NCBI GenBank assembly: GCA_036297385.1
Contig: JAXJLD010000176.1
Span: forward strand, 1-28,713
Direction of reading: 5' to 3'
Source: Ventricola sp036297385
GTDB taxonomy: Bacteria; Bacillota; Clostridia; Christensenellales; Aristaeellaceae
DNA: 28,713 nt
Shown here: piece by piece, positions 14,264-21,208 of the stretch
Layout: each line of letters opens with the position of its first letter
Position numbering within the stretch: position 1 is the stretch's first letter
The notes under the pieces: generated by a model
What the model was told of the DNA's origin: nothing
Seen by the model: only the letters and a program-made list of their open reading frames with translations
Database searches by the model: none
Translations under genes and position numbers: made by a program

Positions 14264-15154
14264 ATGGCTATTCGGAAAAGAAGCGTAAAAAAACATCGGA
14301 ATCTCGTCAAGGCGCGGCGGCGTGTGAGGATGCGCTCCGCGCTTCTTTTGACGCTCGGCGTATTTGCGCTGACGGCGCTGGGACGGCGTTTGCTGGCGCT
14401 TGCGCTGCCGGGCGGCGTGCGGACGCTGCTGGAAGCCCTGCTGACCGTGCTGGCCTTTGGCGGCAGTGCGTATCTGGGGCTGTGCGTGCTGGACGGCGAC
14501 CACAGCAGTCTCGTCCCCCTGCGCAGGCTTAGCCGTGCGCAGATGCTCTGGATGGCGCTGCTGGGCGTGACGGCGGTGTTCCCGATGGCGCTGATTGCGG
14601 ATCTGATGGACGCACTGCGTGGCGCGGCGGAGACGGTGCCTGCGGCCATTGCACCCGCAAACGCAGGTTTGCTGGTCAAAAGCGTATTCATCGCGCCGGT
14701 ATGCGAGGAACTGTTCTTTCGCGGATACCTTGCCCCGGCGTTTGAGCGGGATGGGCAACTGCGTGCGGCGGTGGTGACCTCGGTGTGCTTTGCGCTGGTG
14801 CATCCTGCTGCATGGACGGCTCATCTGGCGCTGGGCATGCTGCTCTATGGCGTGAGCGCACGCACGGGCTCTCTGCCCGCGGCTATTCTCGTGCATATGG
14901 CCTGCAACCTGACGATTTTGACGCTCGGCGCACTGGGCACGTCCGGTCTGCTGATGGGCTGGTCGCTGGCGGCGTGCATCGTGAAGGTGCTGGGATGTGC
15001 GGCGTTTGCGGCTGTACTCAAACGCGCGTATACGGCGCGTGAGACGGAGGGAACGTTTGAGCTTCGGGCGGCAGACGGCTTTTCGCGGCGGGAACGTGCA
15101 TGGCTCGCCGCCGCCTTGGCGGCGCTGCTGCTGGCGATGATGCTGGGAGGCTGA
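14264..15154 (+). CDS. CPBP family intramembrane metalloprotease (core copy)
   Basis: A 296-residue membrane protein. It has the CPBP signature EE near residues 148-149 followed by FFRG (APVCEELFFRGYL), H in FALVHPAAW and H in ILVHMACNL, so the active site looks complete. An Arg/Lys-rich N-terminus (IRKRSVKKHRNLVKARRRVR) precedes the first membrane segment, as in positive-inside orientation. The start codon abuts the stop of the GT2-GtrA gene. Probably processes or degrades a membrane substrate; the connection with the glycosyltransferase is unexplained. It is unrelated in context to the CPBP gene in the island. Confidence 0.85.
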   Translation: MAIRKRSVKKHRNLVKARRRVRMRSALLLTLGVFALTALGRRLLALALPGGVRTLLEALLTVLAFGGSAYLGLCVLDGDHSSLVPLRRLSRAQMLWMALLGVTAVFPMALIADLMDALRGAAETVPAAIAPANAGLLVKSVFIAPVCEELFFRGYLAPAFERDGQLRAAVVTSVCFALVHPAAWTAHLALGMLLYGVSARTGSLPAAILVHMACNLTILTLGALGTSGLLMGWSLAACIVKVLGCAAFAAVLKRAYTARETEGTFELRAADGFSRRERAWLAAALAALLLAMMLGG

Positions 15155-15160
15155 CAAAAG

Positions 15161-15637
15161 ATGAACATGGCGCTTGTCTGCATGGGCAGGCTGAAGGAGA
15201 AATACTGGCGCGATGCGGCGGCAGAGTACGAGAAGCGGCTTTCCCGCTTCGGCAAGTGGGAGACGATTGAGCTGCCTGACCTGCCGGAGCCGAGCCATTC
15301 CTCGCCCGCCATCGAGGAGCAGATCAGGAAAAAAGAGGGCGAGGCGATTCTCGCCAAGCTGCGCGAGGGCGATGTGGTCGTGTGCCTGTGCATCGACGGC
15401 AGGCAGATGGACTCCGTGCAGCTTTCCCGCAAGATCACGGAGCTGGTGGATACCGGGCGGCGCGTGGTGTTCGTCATTGGTGGCTCGCTGGGGTTGTCGG
15501 AGGATGTGGTGCGCCGCGCACAGGTGAAGCTGTCATTTTCACCGATGACCTTTCCGCATCAGCTTGCACGCATCATGCTGCTGGAGCAGACGTACCGCGC
15601 ACTGAAGATTGCGGCGGGGGAACGGTATCACAAGTAA
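15161..15637 (+). CDS. rlmH: 23S rRNA (pseudouridine1915-N3)-methyltransferase RlmH
   Basis: A 158-residue SPOUT-class methyltransferase that methylates pseudouridine 1915 in helix 69 of 23S rRNA. Family hallmarks are visible: the VGKLKEKYW-like start (MGRLKEKYWRDAAAEYEKRL), the SAM-binding knot VVFVIGGSLGLSEDVVRRA (about 101-119), the conserved LSFSPMTFPHQLARIMLLEQTYRALKI block, and the C-terminal YHK end needed for substrate binding. The length is exactly that of the family. It starts 6 nt after the CPBP stop and is probably the last gene of the operon. Confidence 0.96.
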   Translation: MNMALVCMGRLKEKYWRDAAAEYEKRLSRFGKWETIELPDLPEPSHSSPAIEEQIRKKEGEAILAKLREGDVVVCLCIDGRQMDSVQLSRKITELVDTGRRVVFVIGGSLGLSEDVVRRAQVKLSFSPMTFPHQLARIMLLEQTYRALKIAAGERYHK

Positions 15638-15653
15638 TGTCGCGCATGAACCG

Positions 15654-15679
15654 GCGCGAAGCGAAGAAGAGGTTGGGGA
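15654..15679 (+). repeat. Dispersed intergenic repeat, copy A
   Basis: GCGCGAAGCGAAGAAG followed by (A/G)GGTTTGGGGA-like sequence. The same core occurs at 28675-28702 and, more diverged, at 26613-26638. Copy A lies 16 bp after rlmH and is followed by an inverted repeat CCGCCTGC/GCAGGCGG (15693-15700 with 15712-15719). Confidence 0.6.
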
Positions 15680-15785
15680 CCGGAGCCTGCCGCCGCCTGC
15701 AGCAGAAACAGGCAGGCGGAACATCGGAAATCGCAAGGAGTGCGTTGTGCGCCTGTGCGAGTTTCGCGGAATCGGAAGAGAACCT

Positions 15786-15864
15786 CATCCGTCATCCCTT
15801 CGGGATGCCACCTTCCCCAAAGGGGAAGGCAAGCCCATCCGTCATGCCTTTGAGATGCCACCTT
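15786..15864 (+). repeat. Tandem 29 bp direct repeat with palindromes
   Basis: Two copies (15786-15814 and 15836-15864), exactly 50 nt apart, read CATCCGTCAT(C/G)CCTT(C/T)G(G/A)GATGCCACCTT. The first copy holds the hairpin CATCCC/GGGATG, and CCTTCCCC-AAA-GGGGAAGG (15811-15829) lies across its end. This looks like an interspersed palindromic unit of the kind common in clostridial intergenic DNA. Together with copy A of the dispersed repeat it fills most of the 316 bp gap between rlmH and the kinase gene. Confidence 0.6.
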
Positions 15865-15910
15865 TTTCTTTGAGGAAGGATTTTAAGAACGCAGTTTTGG
15901 AGCGAGCCAC

Positions 15911-15939
15911 GCGCCGCCGGACGCGGCGCTTTCATTATT
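15911..15939 (+). terminator. GC-rich hairpin before the kinase gene
   Basis: GCGCCGC (15911-15917) pairs with GCGGCGC (15923-15929) over a 5 nt loop, followed by TTTCATTATT. It could end rlmH read-through or act as an attenuator, since the kinase Shine-Dalgarno begins 11 nt later. Confidence 0.45.
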
Positions 15940-15953
15940 ACGGAGGGAATACA

Positions 15954-16778
15954 ATGCATTACGATTTTGATCTGGTCGGCAAGATTGGCTCGATGGCGCT
16001 GATTCGCCGCGAGGATGCCGACATCGACTACAATATCTTCTCGCGTCTGGGACATGAGCTGAAGCCCGGCATGATCTGGGTCACGTCCGGCGCGGCGGAG
16101 ATCGGTCGGCTTGACTACATCCGCCGCACGGGGCATGAGCTGACGTGCGACAGCGTGGACGCCAAGACCGACTATGCCGCGCAGGGACAGACCATCCTGA
16201 TGGAGCAGTACCGCCGGTTTATCCATCAGGAGTACTCGGTGCGTCAGGTGCTGGTGGAGCATCAGCACTTCAATGACAAGTATAAGCGCGAGCATATCCG
16301 CAAGCTGCTGCTGCGCGCCAAGGATCAGGGCGCGATTCCGATTGTCAACTACAACGACCCCGTGTCCGATGAGGAAAACCGCAAGTGGGAGCTGTCCCAT
16401 CTGTATAAGGACAACGATGAAGTTCACGAGTGTGTGGACAATGACGAGACGGCGGCTGTGATCGCGGGGCTGGTGTCCACGCGCGTGCTGCTGATTATGA
16501 CCTCGACAGAGGGCATCTACGCCGATCCCAAAGACCCGTCCACGCTGGTGCGCGACGTGCTGGCCCCGGATGCGGAGCAGCTTGAGCGCAAGGTGCGCAA
16601 GCTGCAGACGTACTGCGTGGGTGCGTCCCGTGCGGGCGCGAACGGTGCACACGCCAAGCTGGAGTTTGCGCTTGGCCCGGCGCTGCGCGGCACGACGGTC
16701 ATCATCGGTCACGGCCGTCACCGCATCAGCGATCTGGTGGAGGGCCGCGTCCCCTGCACGCGCATCGGCATTGAATGA
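15954..16778 (+). CDS. Amino acid kinase family protein, glutamate 5-kinase-like
   Basis: A 274-residue protein of the amino acid kinase fold (aspartokinase, UMP kinase, ProB). The closest pattern I see is the ProB catalytic domain: WVTSGAAEIG (about 45-54), AAQGQTILMEQYRRF (about 78-92), IPIVNYNDPVSDEE (about 126-139), DNDETAAVIAGLV (about 161-173) and TEGIYADPKDP for the nucleotide site. There is no PUA domain and no proA beside it, so proline synthesis is doubtful; such proteins are sometimes labelled 'uridylate kinase'. Start 15954 is set by CGGAGGG just upstream; the frame is open much further but through repeats. The PHP phosphatase follows 17 nt later. The substrate is uncertain. Confidence 0.75.
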   Translation: MHYDFDLVGKIGSMALIRREDADIDYNIFSRLGHELKPGMIWVTSGAAEIGRLDYIRRTGHELTCDSVDAKTDYAAQGQTILMEQYRRFIHQEYSVRQVLVEHQHFNDKYKREHIRKLLLRAKDQGAIPIVNYNDPVSDEENRKWELSHLYKDNDEVHECVDNDETAAVIAGLVSTRVLLIMTSTEGIYADPKDPSTLVRDVLAPDAEQLERKVRKLQTYCVGASRAGANGAHAKLEFALGPALRGTTVIIGHGRHRISDLVEGRVPCTRIGIE

Positions 16779-16795
16779 GAAACGGAGAATTGACG

Positions 16796-17578
16796 ATGAA
16801 AACCAATTATCATACGCATACCGTGCGCTGCGGTCACGCCGTGGGTACGGATGAGCAGTACGTTCAGGCGGCCATCGAGCAGGGCTTTGACGTGCTGGGC
16901 TTTTCCGACCATGTGCCGTGGCCGTATGAGAGCGGCTTCGCGCATCCCCATGTGCGCATGGCGGTGGAGCAGATGGACGAATACATCGCTTCCCTGCGTG
17001 CGCTGCGGGCGCAGACGGCGGGCAAGCTGGAGCTGCTCATCGGCTTTGAGTGCGAGTATTTTCCCGCATACATGGGCTGGCTGGCCGACATGAAGGCGGA
17101 GAAGGGGCTGGATTACCTGATCTTCGGCAACCATTACGAGGAGACGGACGAGGGCGGCTTCTACTTCGGCAACGCCGGCACGGCGGCACACCTGCGCCGC
17201 TATGTGGACAGCGCGGTGAAGGGCATGGAGACGGGGTTGTTTTCGTATCTGGCGCATCCCGATCTGTTCATGCGCCGCTATCCCGTCTTTGATGAGAACT
17301 GCCGTGCCGCGGCACGCGAGCTGTGTCAGGCGTGCAAACAAAATCACCTGCCGATGGAGTATAATCTCCACGACAGGTACAGGTTGGGCAAACTGAACGG
17401 CAATGGATATCCCAATGCCGAGTTCTTTGAAATCGCCTACGATGAGGGCGTGGAGATCATCGTGGGGCTGGATGCGCACGAGCCGCAGGAGATCGCTGAT
17501 CCGCGGGAGTATAACCGCGCGATGGCGGAGACAGAGAGCTTCGGCGCACATCGCGTCATCCGTCTTGATCTGCGCTGA
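16796..17578 (+). CDS. PHP-domain phosphatase, histidinol-phosphatase (HisJ/HisK) type
   Basis: A 260-residue PHP-family metallophosphatase. Metal ligands are visible at the N-terminus (YHTHTVRCGH, residues 4-13), in GFSDHVP (about 36-42), GFECEYFP (about 83-90), NHYEE (about 110-114), YLAHPDLF (about 155-162) and GLDAHEP near the C-terminus. The set resembles monofunctional histidinol-phosphate phosphatase, but no other his gene is near and related PHP proteins act on other phosphoesters. The ATG at 16796 is preferred over 16775, which overlaps the kinase stop, because ACGGAGAA lies upstream. Its 3' end overlaps the convergent uridine-kinase-like gene by 23 bp. Confidence 0.85.
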   Translation: MKTNYHTHTVRCGHAVGTDEQYVQAAIEQGFDVLGFSDHVPWPYESGFAHPHVRMAVEQMDEYIASLRALRAQTAGKLELLIGFECEYFPAYMGWLADMKAEKGLDYLIFGNHYEETDEGGFYFGNAGTAAHLRRYVDSAVKGMETGLFSYLAHPDLFMRRYPVFDENCRAAARELCQACKQNHLPMEYNLHDRYRLGKLNGNGYPNAEFFEIAYDEGVEIIVGLDAHEPQEIADPREYNRAMAETESFGAHRVIRLDLR

Positions 17579-18140
17579 GGCACAGGTCACAGGTTTGGGC
17601 GAGACGGCGCACCTCGATGTGCCGGTTTTCCATGGGAATCCACTGCGCGGAAAAGCGCACAAGCTGTGCGCGGCCGTTGCGCCGCAGAATCCGCTCGCGC
17701 TGAAGTTCAGGCGAAATGACGCACAGAACGCGCAGGTCATAGCGCTCAAAGAGCAGGGGATGCAGGCAGTATGCGCCCTCGACGATGAGCAGACGAACGT
17801 TGGGCTCAATACAGACCGGCGCAAGAAAGCCCGCCTCGGGATGGCAGCGGTACGGGCGATAGCAGACGCACTCGCCGCGTGCAAGCGGGGCAAGTACCTC
17901 CCGGTCAAGGCGACCGACATCGGCGTTGGAGAGCTGCGCTTCAAAATAGCCGGGCGTGCGTGCGTCCAGCGGGATGGTGAAATCGTCCATGTGGACGACG
18001 GCGCTGTGGGAATAGCGCACAGCAAGCGCGGCGGCGAGCGTCGTTTTGCCGCTGGCAGCCATGCCATCGAGCGCCAATACGATGCGCTTGCGCTGCGCGA
18101 GCAGCGCGTCGAGCCGGGCTTCAAGCTCTGTGGTGTCCAT
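17556..18140 (-). CDS. Uridine kinase-like P-loop kinase
   Basis: A 194-residue P-loop NTPase. Walker A GMAASGKTT is at 26-34, HMDDF (about 50-54) matches the DD(F/Y) substrate motif of uridine and pantothenate kinases, and LIVEGAYC (about 119-126) matches the EG(x)Y motif. RILRRNG is a lid-like arginine segment. These features fit the uridine kinase/phosphoribulokinase superfamily; the precise nucleoside or sugar substrate is not proven. Start 18140 has AAAGGAGG a few bases upstream; an open N-terminal extension exists but without a site. The gene is convergent with the PHP gene, sharing 23 bp at the 3' end, and divergent from the zinc-ribbon gene. Confidence 0.8.
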   Translation of the reverse strand: MDTTELEARLDALLAQRKRIVLALDGMAASGKTTLAAALAVRYSHSAVVHMDDFTIPLDARTPGYFEAQLSNADVGRLDREVLAPLARGECVCYRPYRCHPEAGFLAPVCIEPNVRLLIVEGAYCLHPLLFERYDLRVLCVISPELQRERILRRNGRAQLVRFSAQWIPMENRHIEVRRLAQTCDLCLSADQDG

Positions 18141-18217
18141 GGGGATCGCCTCCTTTGAACTGCCAGTATAGCAGAGCGGACGTACAAAGGCAAGGAGTGA
18201 CCCGAATGGAAAACGGT

Positions 18218-18246
18218 TTGACAATCGGGGCGGGTTGCCGTATGCT
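18218..18246 (+). promoter_or_regulatory. Promoter of the zinc-ribbon membrane protein gene
   Basis: A consensus -35 TTGACA (18218-18223), 17 bp spacer and TATGCT (18241-18246), followed 37 bp later by the ATG with AAGGAGG. Confidence 0.75.
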
Positions 18247-18283
18247 GAACATATCAATGCATGAACTGCAAGGAGGAAACATC

Positions 18284-18697
18284 ATGCGTTTCTTAGATAG
18301 AGTGCGCGCGTCCCTGTCGCGCTTCATGGCTGGGCGCTACGGCGCGGATCAGCTGGGCATGACGATGCTCTGGACGGCGCTCATCATGTCGCTGATCGGC
18401 ACGTTCTCCCGCGTGGGGCTGCTGACGCTGATGGCGGATGCGCTGCTGATTTTGGTCTTTTTCCGTATGCTCAGCAAGGATCGCTACAAGCGCCAGCACG
18501 AGAATCAGGTGTATCTGGAAAAGACCTACGGCGTGCGCCGCGCGGTGTCGGAATGGATGAACCGCGTGAAGAACGGCAAGAAGTATCGCTACTTCACCTG
18601 CCCGCAGTGCAAAAAGCGCCTGCGCGTGCCGCGCGGGGTAGGTAACATCACCATCACCTGCAAGGGCTGTGGAACGAAGTTTGACCGAAAGGCATAA
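18284..18697 (+). CDS. Membrane protein with C-terminal zinc ribbon
   Basis: A 137-residue protein. An N-terminal amphipathic stretch is followed by two close hydrophobic segments (about 26-43 and 46-62), a basic linker (KDRYKRQHENQVYLEKTYGVRR) and a zinc ribbon built from CPQC (about 105-108) and CKGC (about 126-129). The ribbon follows a YFTCPxC-KxLRVPRG-x-ITCxxC pattern that I have seen in small clostridial proteins of unknown function. Start 18284 has AAGGAGG upstream. It is monocistronic between its own promoter and a terminator. The zinc ribbon would face the cytoplasm if the positive-inside rule holds. No function is known. Confidence 0.75.
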   Translation: MRFLDRVRASLSRFMAGRYGADQLGMTMLWTALIMSLIGTFSRVGLLTLMADALLILVFFRMLSKDRYKRQHENQVYLEKTYGVRRAVSEWMNRVKNGKKYRYFTCPQCKKRLRVPRGVGNITITCKGCGTKFDRKA

Positions 18698-18702
18698 TAC
18701 CA

Positions 18703-18736
18703 AAGCGGACGGCCCTGGGGGCTGCCCGCTTGTTTT
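18703..18736 (+). terminator. Terminator after the zinc-ribbon gene
   Basis: AAGCGGACGGCC (18703-18714) pairs with GGCTGCCCGCTT (18720-18731) with one mismatch and one G-U pair, 5 nt loop, then GTTTT. Confidence 0.65.
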
Positions 18737-18751
18737 GATGAAGGAGGCCCT

Positions 18752-20095
18752 GTGAAAAAGAGGAGCATGGTGCTTGCGGCGGCGCTGGCAGGCGCGGCGC
18801 TGCTGGCGGCGGGCTATGGCATGGCGAACAGACAGCGGTTTTTGCCGGAAGCTGTGTCTGAAAGCAGCTGGGTATGGCTGACGGGCGGCGCGGATGAGAC
18901 GGCAATTCAGCCGCAGGCGGAGCGCGATTTTGTGCGTGCCGAGCTGACCTATGATGCGGGAACGCGCACGCTGCGCGGCACGCAGAGCGTGACGATCACC
19001 AACCGCACGGGCGCACCGCTTCAGGAGATCGTGCTGCGCGCGTACATGAATGGATGGACGGGTGCGAGTGCCGTGGTGAGCGGCGCAATGCTGGCGGGCG
19101 AGGCGATTCGCTTTGCCGAGGACGCGGACGATCCGACGGTGCTGCGTGCGGACTGCACGCTGGCTGCGGGGGAGACGGCGGAGCTGACCTTTACGGTGAT
19201 GCTCCGGCACGCCAAGGACAGCGGCATTGTGCAGCTTCCCGTTCCGGCCCTGTGGGCGGACGGCGCGTGGCGGGCGGATGCCTTTGACGCGCTGGTTGAT
19301 TCCAGCTATGCGGAAGCGTTTGATTTTACCGTGACGGTGGATGGCACGCTGGCTGCGCAGATGCGCGGCGCACGCGATGCGAGCTTTGCACTCAATCCGC
19401 AGGGCAAAACGCGCAGCCGGACGGCCTGCGGCGTGCGGATAACGGCCATGGCGCAGGACAGTAAACGGGCGAATACGCTGCTGGACTGCGCCGAGGATGC
19501 GCTGGAGTCCCTGCGGGGCGCGGGCCTGCCGTATCCGTTTGAAGCGCTGACCATCGTGCAGGCGCAGACGGGGCGCACGGATGGCCGGGCGCTGTCCGGG
19601 CTGATTGCGCTGGAGGCAGACGCGGATAGGGAGACGCTGACCCGGCGCATCACCCGGCTGATTGCGCGGGAGACGTTCGGCATATGGGTGGAGAGCGACC
19701 CGTGGAACGCGCCGTGGCTGAGCGAATCGCTCGCTTCGTGCGCGGAGATGCTGGCATACCGGCAGCGCAAGGGGCGCACGGCATTTGACGAACGGCTCTA
19801 TGGCGAAATCGAGCTGTCCACCCGGCTCACCCGGCCTCAGGGCGTGACGGTCGGCGCGGGGGTGGCGCATTTCGGCGGCGATGCGGAGATGACGCAGGTG
19901 CTGCGCGATCAGGGCGCGGCCATGCTGCTGGGCATGGAGCAGGCCATGGGCGAGGAAGCTTTTTTGCGTGCGCTGACGCTGTATGTGGAGCGCCATGCGG
20001 GCGCTATGGCAGAGGAAGGCGACTTGGCGGCGGCGCTGGAGGAGGCGAGCGGCAGCAGCTGGGCGGGTTATCTCGCGGACGGGCTGCTCTCCTGA
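18752..20095 (+). CDS. M1 aminopeptidase-like protein lacking the zinc motif
   Basis: A 447-residue exported or membrane-anchored protein. Residues 1-25 form a signal or anchor (KKRSMVLAAALAGAALLAAGYG). An N-terminal beta domain (about 55-210) resembles that of M1 (gluzincin) peptidases, and the second half resembles the M1 catalytic helical domain. Where M1 enzymes have HExxHQWFG, this protein has R302-LIA-R306-ETFG. The downstream glutamate is retained as E325 in WLSESLAS, precisely 18 residues after position 306, so the alignment is firm while both zinc histidines and the catalytic glutamate are lost. It is probably a non-catalytic relative. GTG start with AAGGAGG 4-5 nt upstream. The 3' end overlaps the convergent YkvI-like gene by 28 bp. 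Confidence 0.75.
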   Translation: MKKRSMVLAAALAGAALLAAGYGMANRQRFLPEAVSESSWVWLTGGADETAIQPQAERDFVRAELTYDAGTRTLRGTQSVTITNRTGAPLQEIVLRAYMNGWTGASAVVSGAMLAGEAIRFAEDADDPTVLRADCTLAAGETAELTFTVMLRHAKDSGIVQLPVPALWADGAWRADAFDALVDSSYAEAFDFTVTVDGTLAAQMRGARDASFALNPQGKTRSRTACGVRITAMAQDSKRANTLLDCAEDALESLRGAGLPYPFEALTIVQAQTGRTDGRALSGLIALEADADRETLTRRITRLIARETFGIWVESDPWNAPWLSESLASCAEMLAYRQRKGRTAFDERLYGEIELSTRLTRPQGVTVGAGVAHFGGDAEMTQVLRDQGAAMLLGMEQAMGEEAFLRALTLYVERHAGAMAEEGDLAAALEEASGSSWAGYLADGLLS

Positions 20096-21087
20096 CCGGA
20101 GGGCGCACACAGCACCAGCAGCAGCCCGGCGCACAGTGCGCCCAGCGCGGGATAGCCGCGGTCGATCAGCGGCCCGAAGCCGATCCCGGCAAACAGCAGG
20201 CAGGCCAACGCACCCATGCACACGCTCTGCCGCCGTGGAAGCGGACAGGCTGAGGCGAGCGCGTAGAGCATGGCGCAGAGCGTGGAGAGCGCGGCGGCAT
20301 ACAGGCAGGCGGCGACCAGCAGATAGCCGCCAGCGCCCAGACGGCGGCTGAGAAAGACGAAGGGCATGGGTTGATGCATCAGCGCGGGCAGGTGATGGAG
20401 GCAGACCTGTACGCCCAGAAACAGCAGCACGCCCAAGAGCAGCGTGAAGAGGGAGACGGTGCGCCGCCTTTCCCGCGCGGACAGCGGCACAAGCAGCGGA
20501 AGCACGCCCGCCAGCATGGCGGCGTTCAGCGCACCGTAGGCCGTGCCGTCGCACAAGGCACGCACGGGCAGATCGGGTGACATGGCGGGCAGGAAGCACG
20601 CCTCGCCTGCGGGCAGGCACAGCAGGCGTGCCAGCAGCGCGGGCAGCAGCAGCGAAAGCGCTGCGCCGGGGACAGCCAGACCGCCGTTGCCATTTGCGGC
20701 GAGCAGGCCGGAGAGCGACAGCGTCAGGAACAGGGTAAAGCCATAGGCATGGCGAAACGGCAGAACGAGCGCACCTAGCTCCGCACAGGCGCAGAGCATG
20801 GCGCCGCCGGTGAGCGCGGCGAGCAGCACGAACAGCCCGGCGCACAGCCTGCCGAAGCGTCTGCCCAGACGTGCGGTGCAGAGCTTCGGGAGCGTGGGGG
20901 CACGGTAATGTTCCATCTGTGCGGGCAGGCGCAGAAAGAGCAGTGCCAGCATCCCCAGCGCACACAGCGCCGCTGCCCACGCCATGCGCCCGTGCAGGGC
21001 AAAGAAACGAAGAAGCTCCCGACCGGACGCAAAGCCTGCGCCGACTGCACCGCTGAGCAGTGCCAGCGCCGTGAGAATGACCGACAT
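20068..21087 (-). CDS. YkvI-family membrane protein
   Basis: A 339-residue integral membrane protein with about ten hydrophobic segments. The N-terminal GAVGAGFASGRELLRFF (about 13-29) is the hallmark of the YkvI family, distant relatives of APC-type amino acid transporters whose substrates are unknown. A second recognisable stretch is TALTGGAMLCACAELGAL-like helix 3 text. Start 21087 (MSVILT) has GGGAGG 8 nt upstream; eight earlier codons are open but would cover that site. It is convergent with and overlaps the M1-like gene, and divergent from alr, with about 120 bp between. Confidence 0.75.
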   Translation of the reverse strand: MSVILTALALLSGAVGAGFASGRELLRFFALHGRMAWAAALCALGMLALLFLRLPAQMEHYRAPTLPKLCTARLGRRFGRLCAGLFVLLAALTGGAMLCACAELGALVLPFRHAYGFTLFLTLSLSGLLAANGNGGLAVPGAALSLLLPALLARLLCLPAGEACFLPAMSPDLPVRALCDGTAYGALNAAMLAGVLPLLVPLSARERRRTVSLFTLLLGVLLFLGVQVCLHHLPALMHQPMPFVFLSRRLGAGGYLLVAACLYAAALSTLCAMLYALASACPLPRRQSVCMGALACLLFAGIGFGPLIDRGYPALGALCAGLLLVLCAPSGQESSPSAR

Positions 21088-21146
21088 CGTACCGCCTCCC
21101 TTGTCCTTCAAGGGTATGCGTGCGGACGCGAAAAAGAAGTGCGCCC

Positions 21147-21175
21147 TTTTCTTTTGGTTCGTTTCGCGGTATACT
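21147..21175 (+). promoter_or_regulatory. Probable promoter of the alr operon
   Basis: A good -10 (TATACT, 21170-21175) with a weak T-rich -35 (TTTTCT, 21147-21152) at 17 bp. It sits 33 bp upstream of the alr start. Confidence 0.5.
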
Positions 21176-21208
21176 GATGCTTGACGACAACCGGGGGAGA
21201 GGGTCGGT

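Noticed and set aside
15786..15864. CRISPR array
   Set aside because: Only two imperfect repeats, with a palindromic non-unique spacer and no cas genes nearby.
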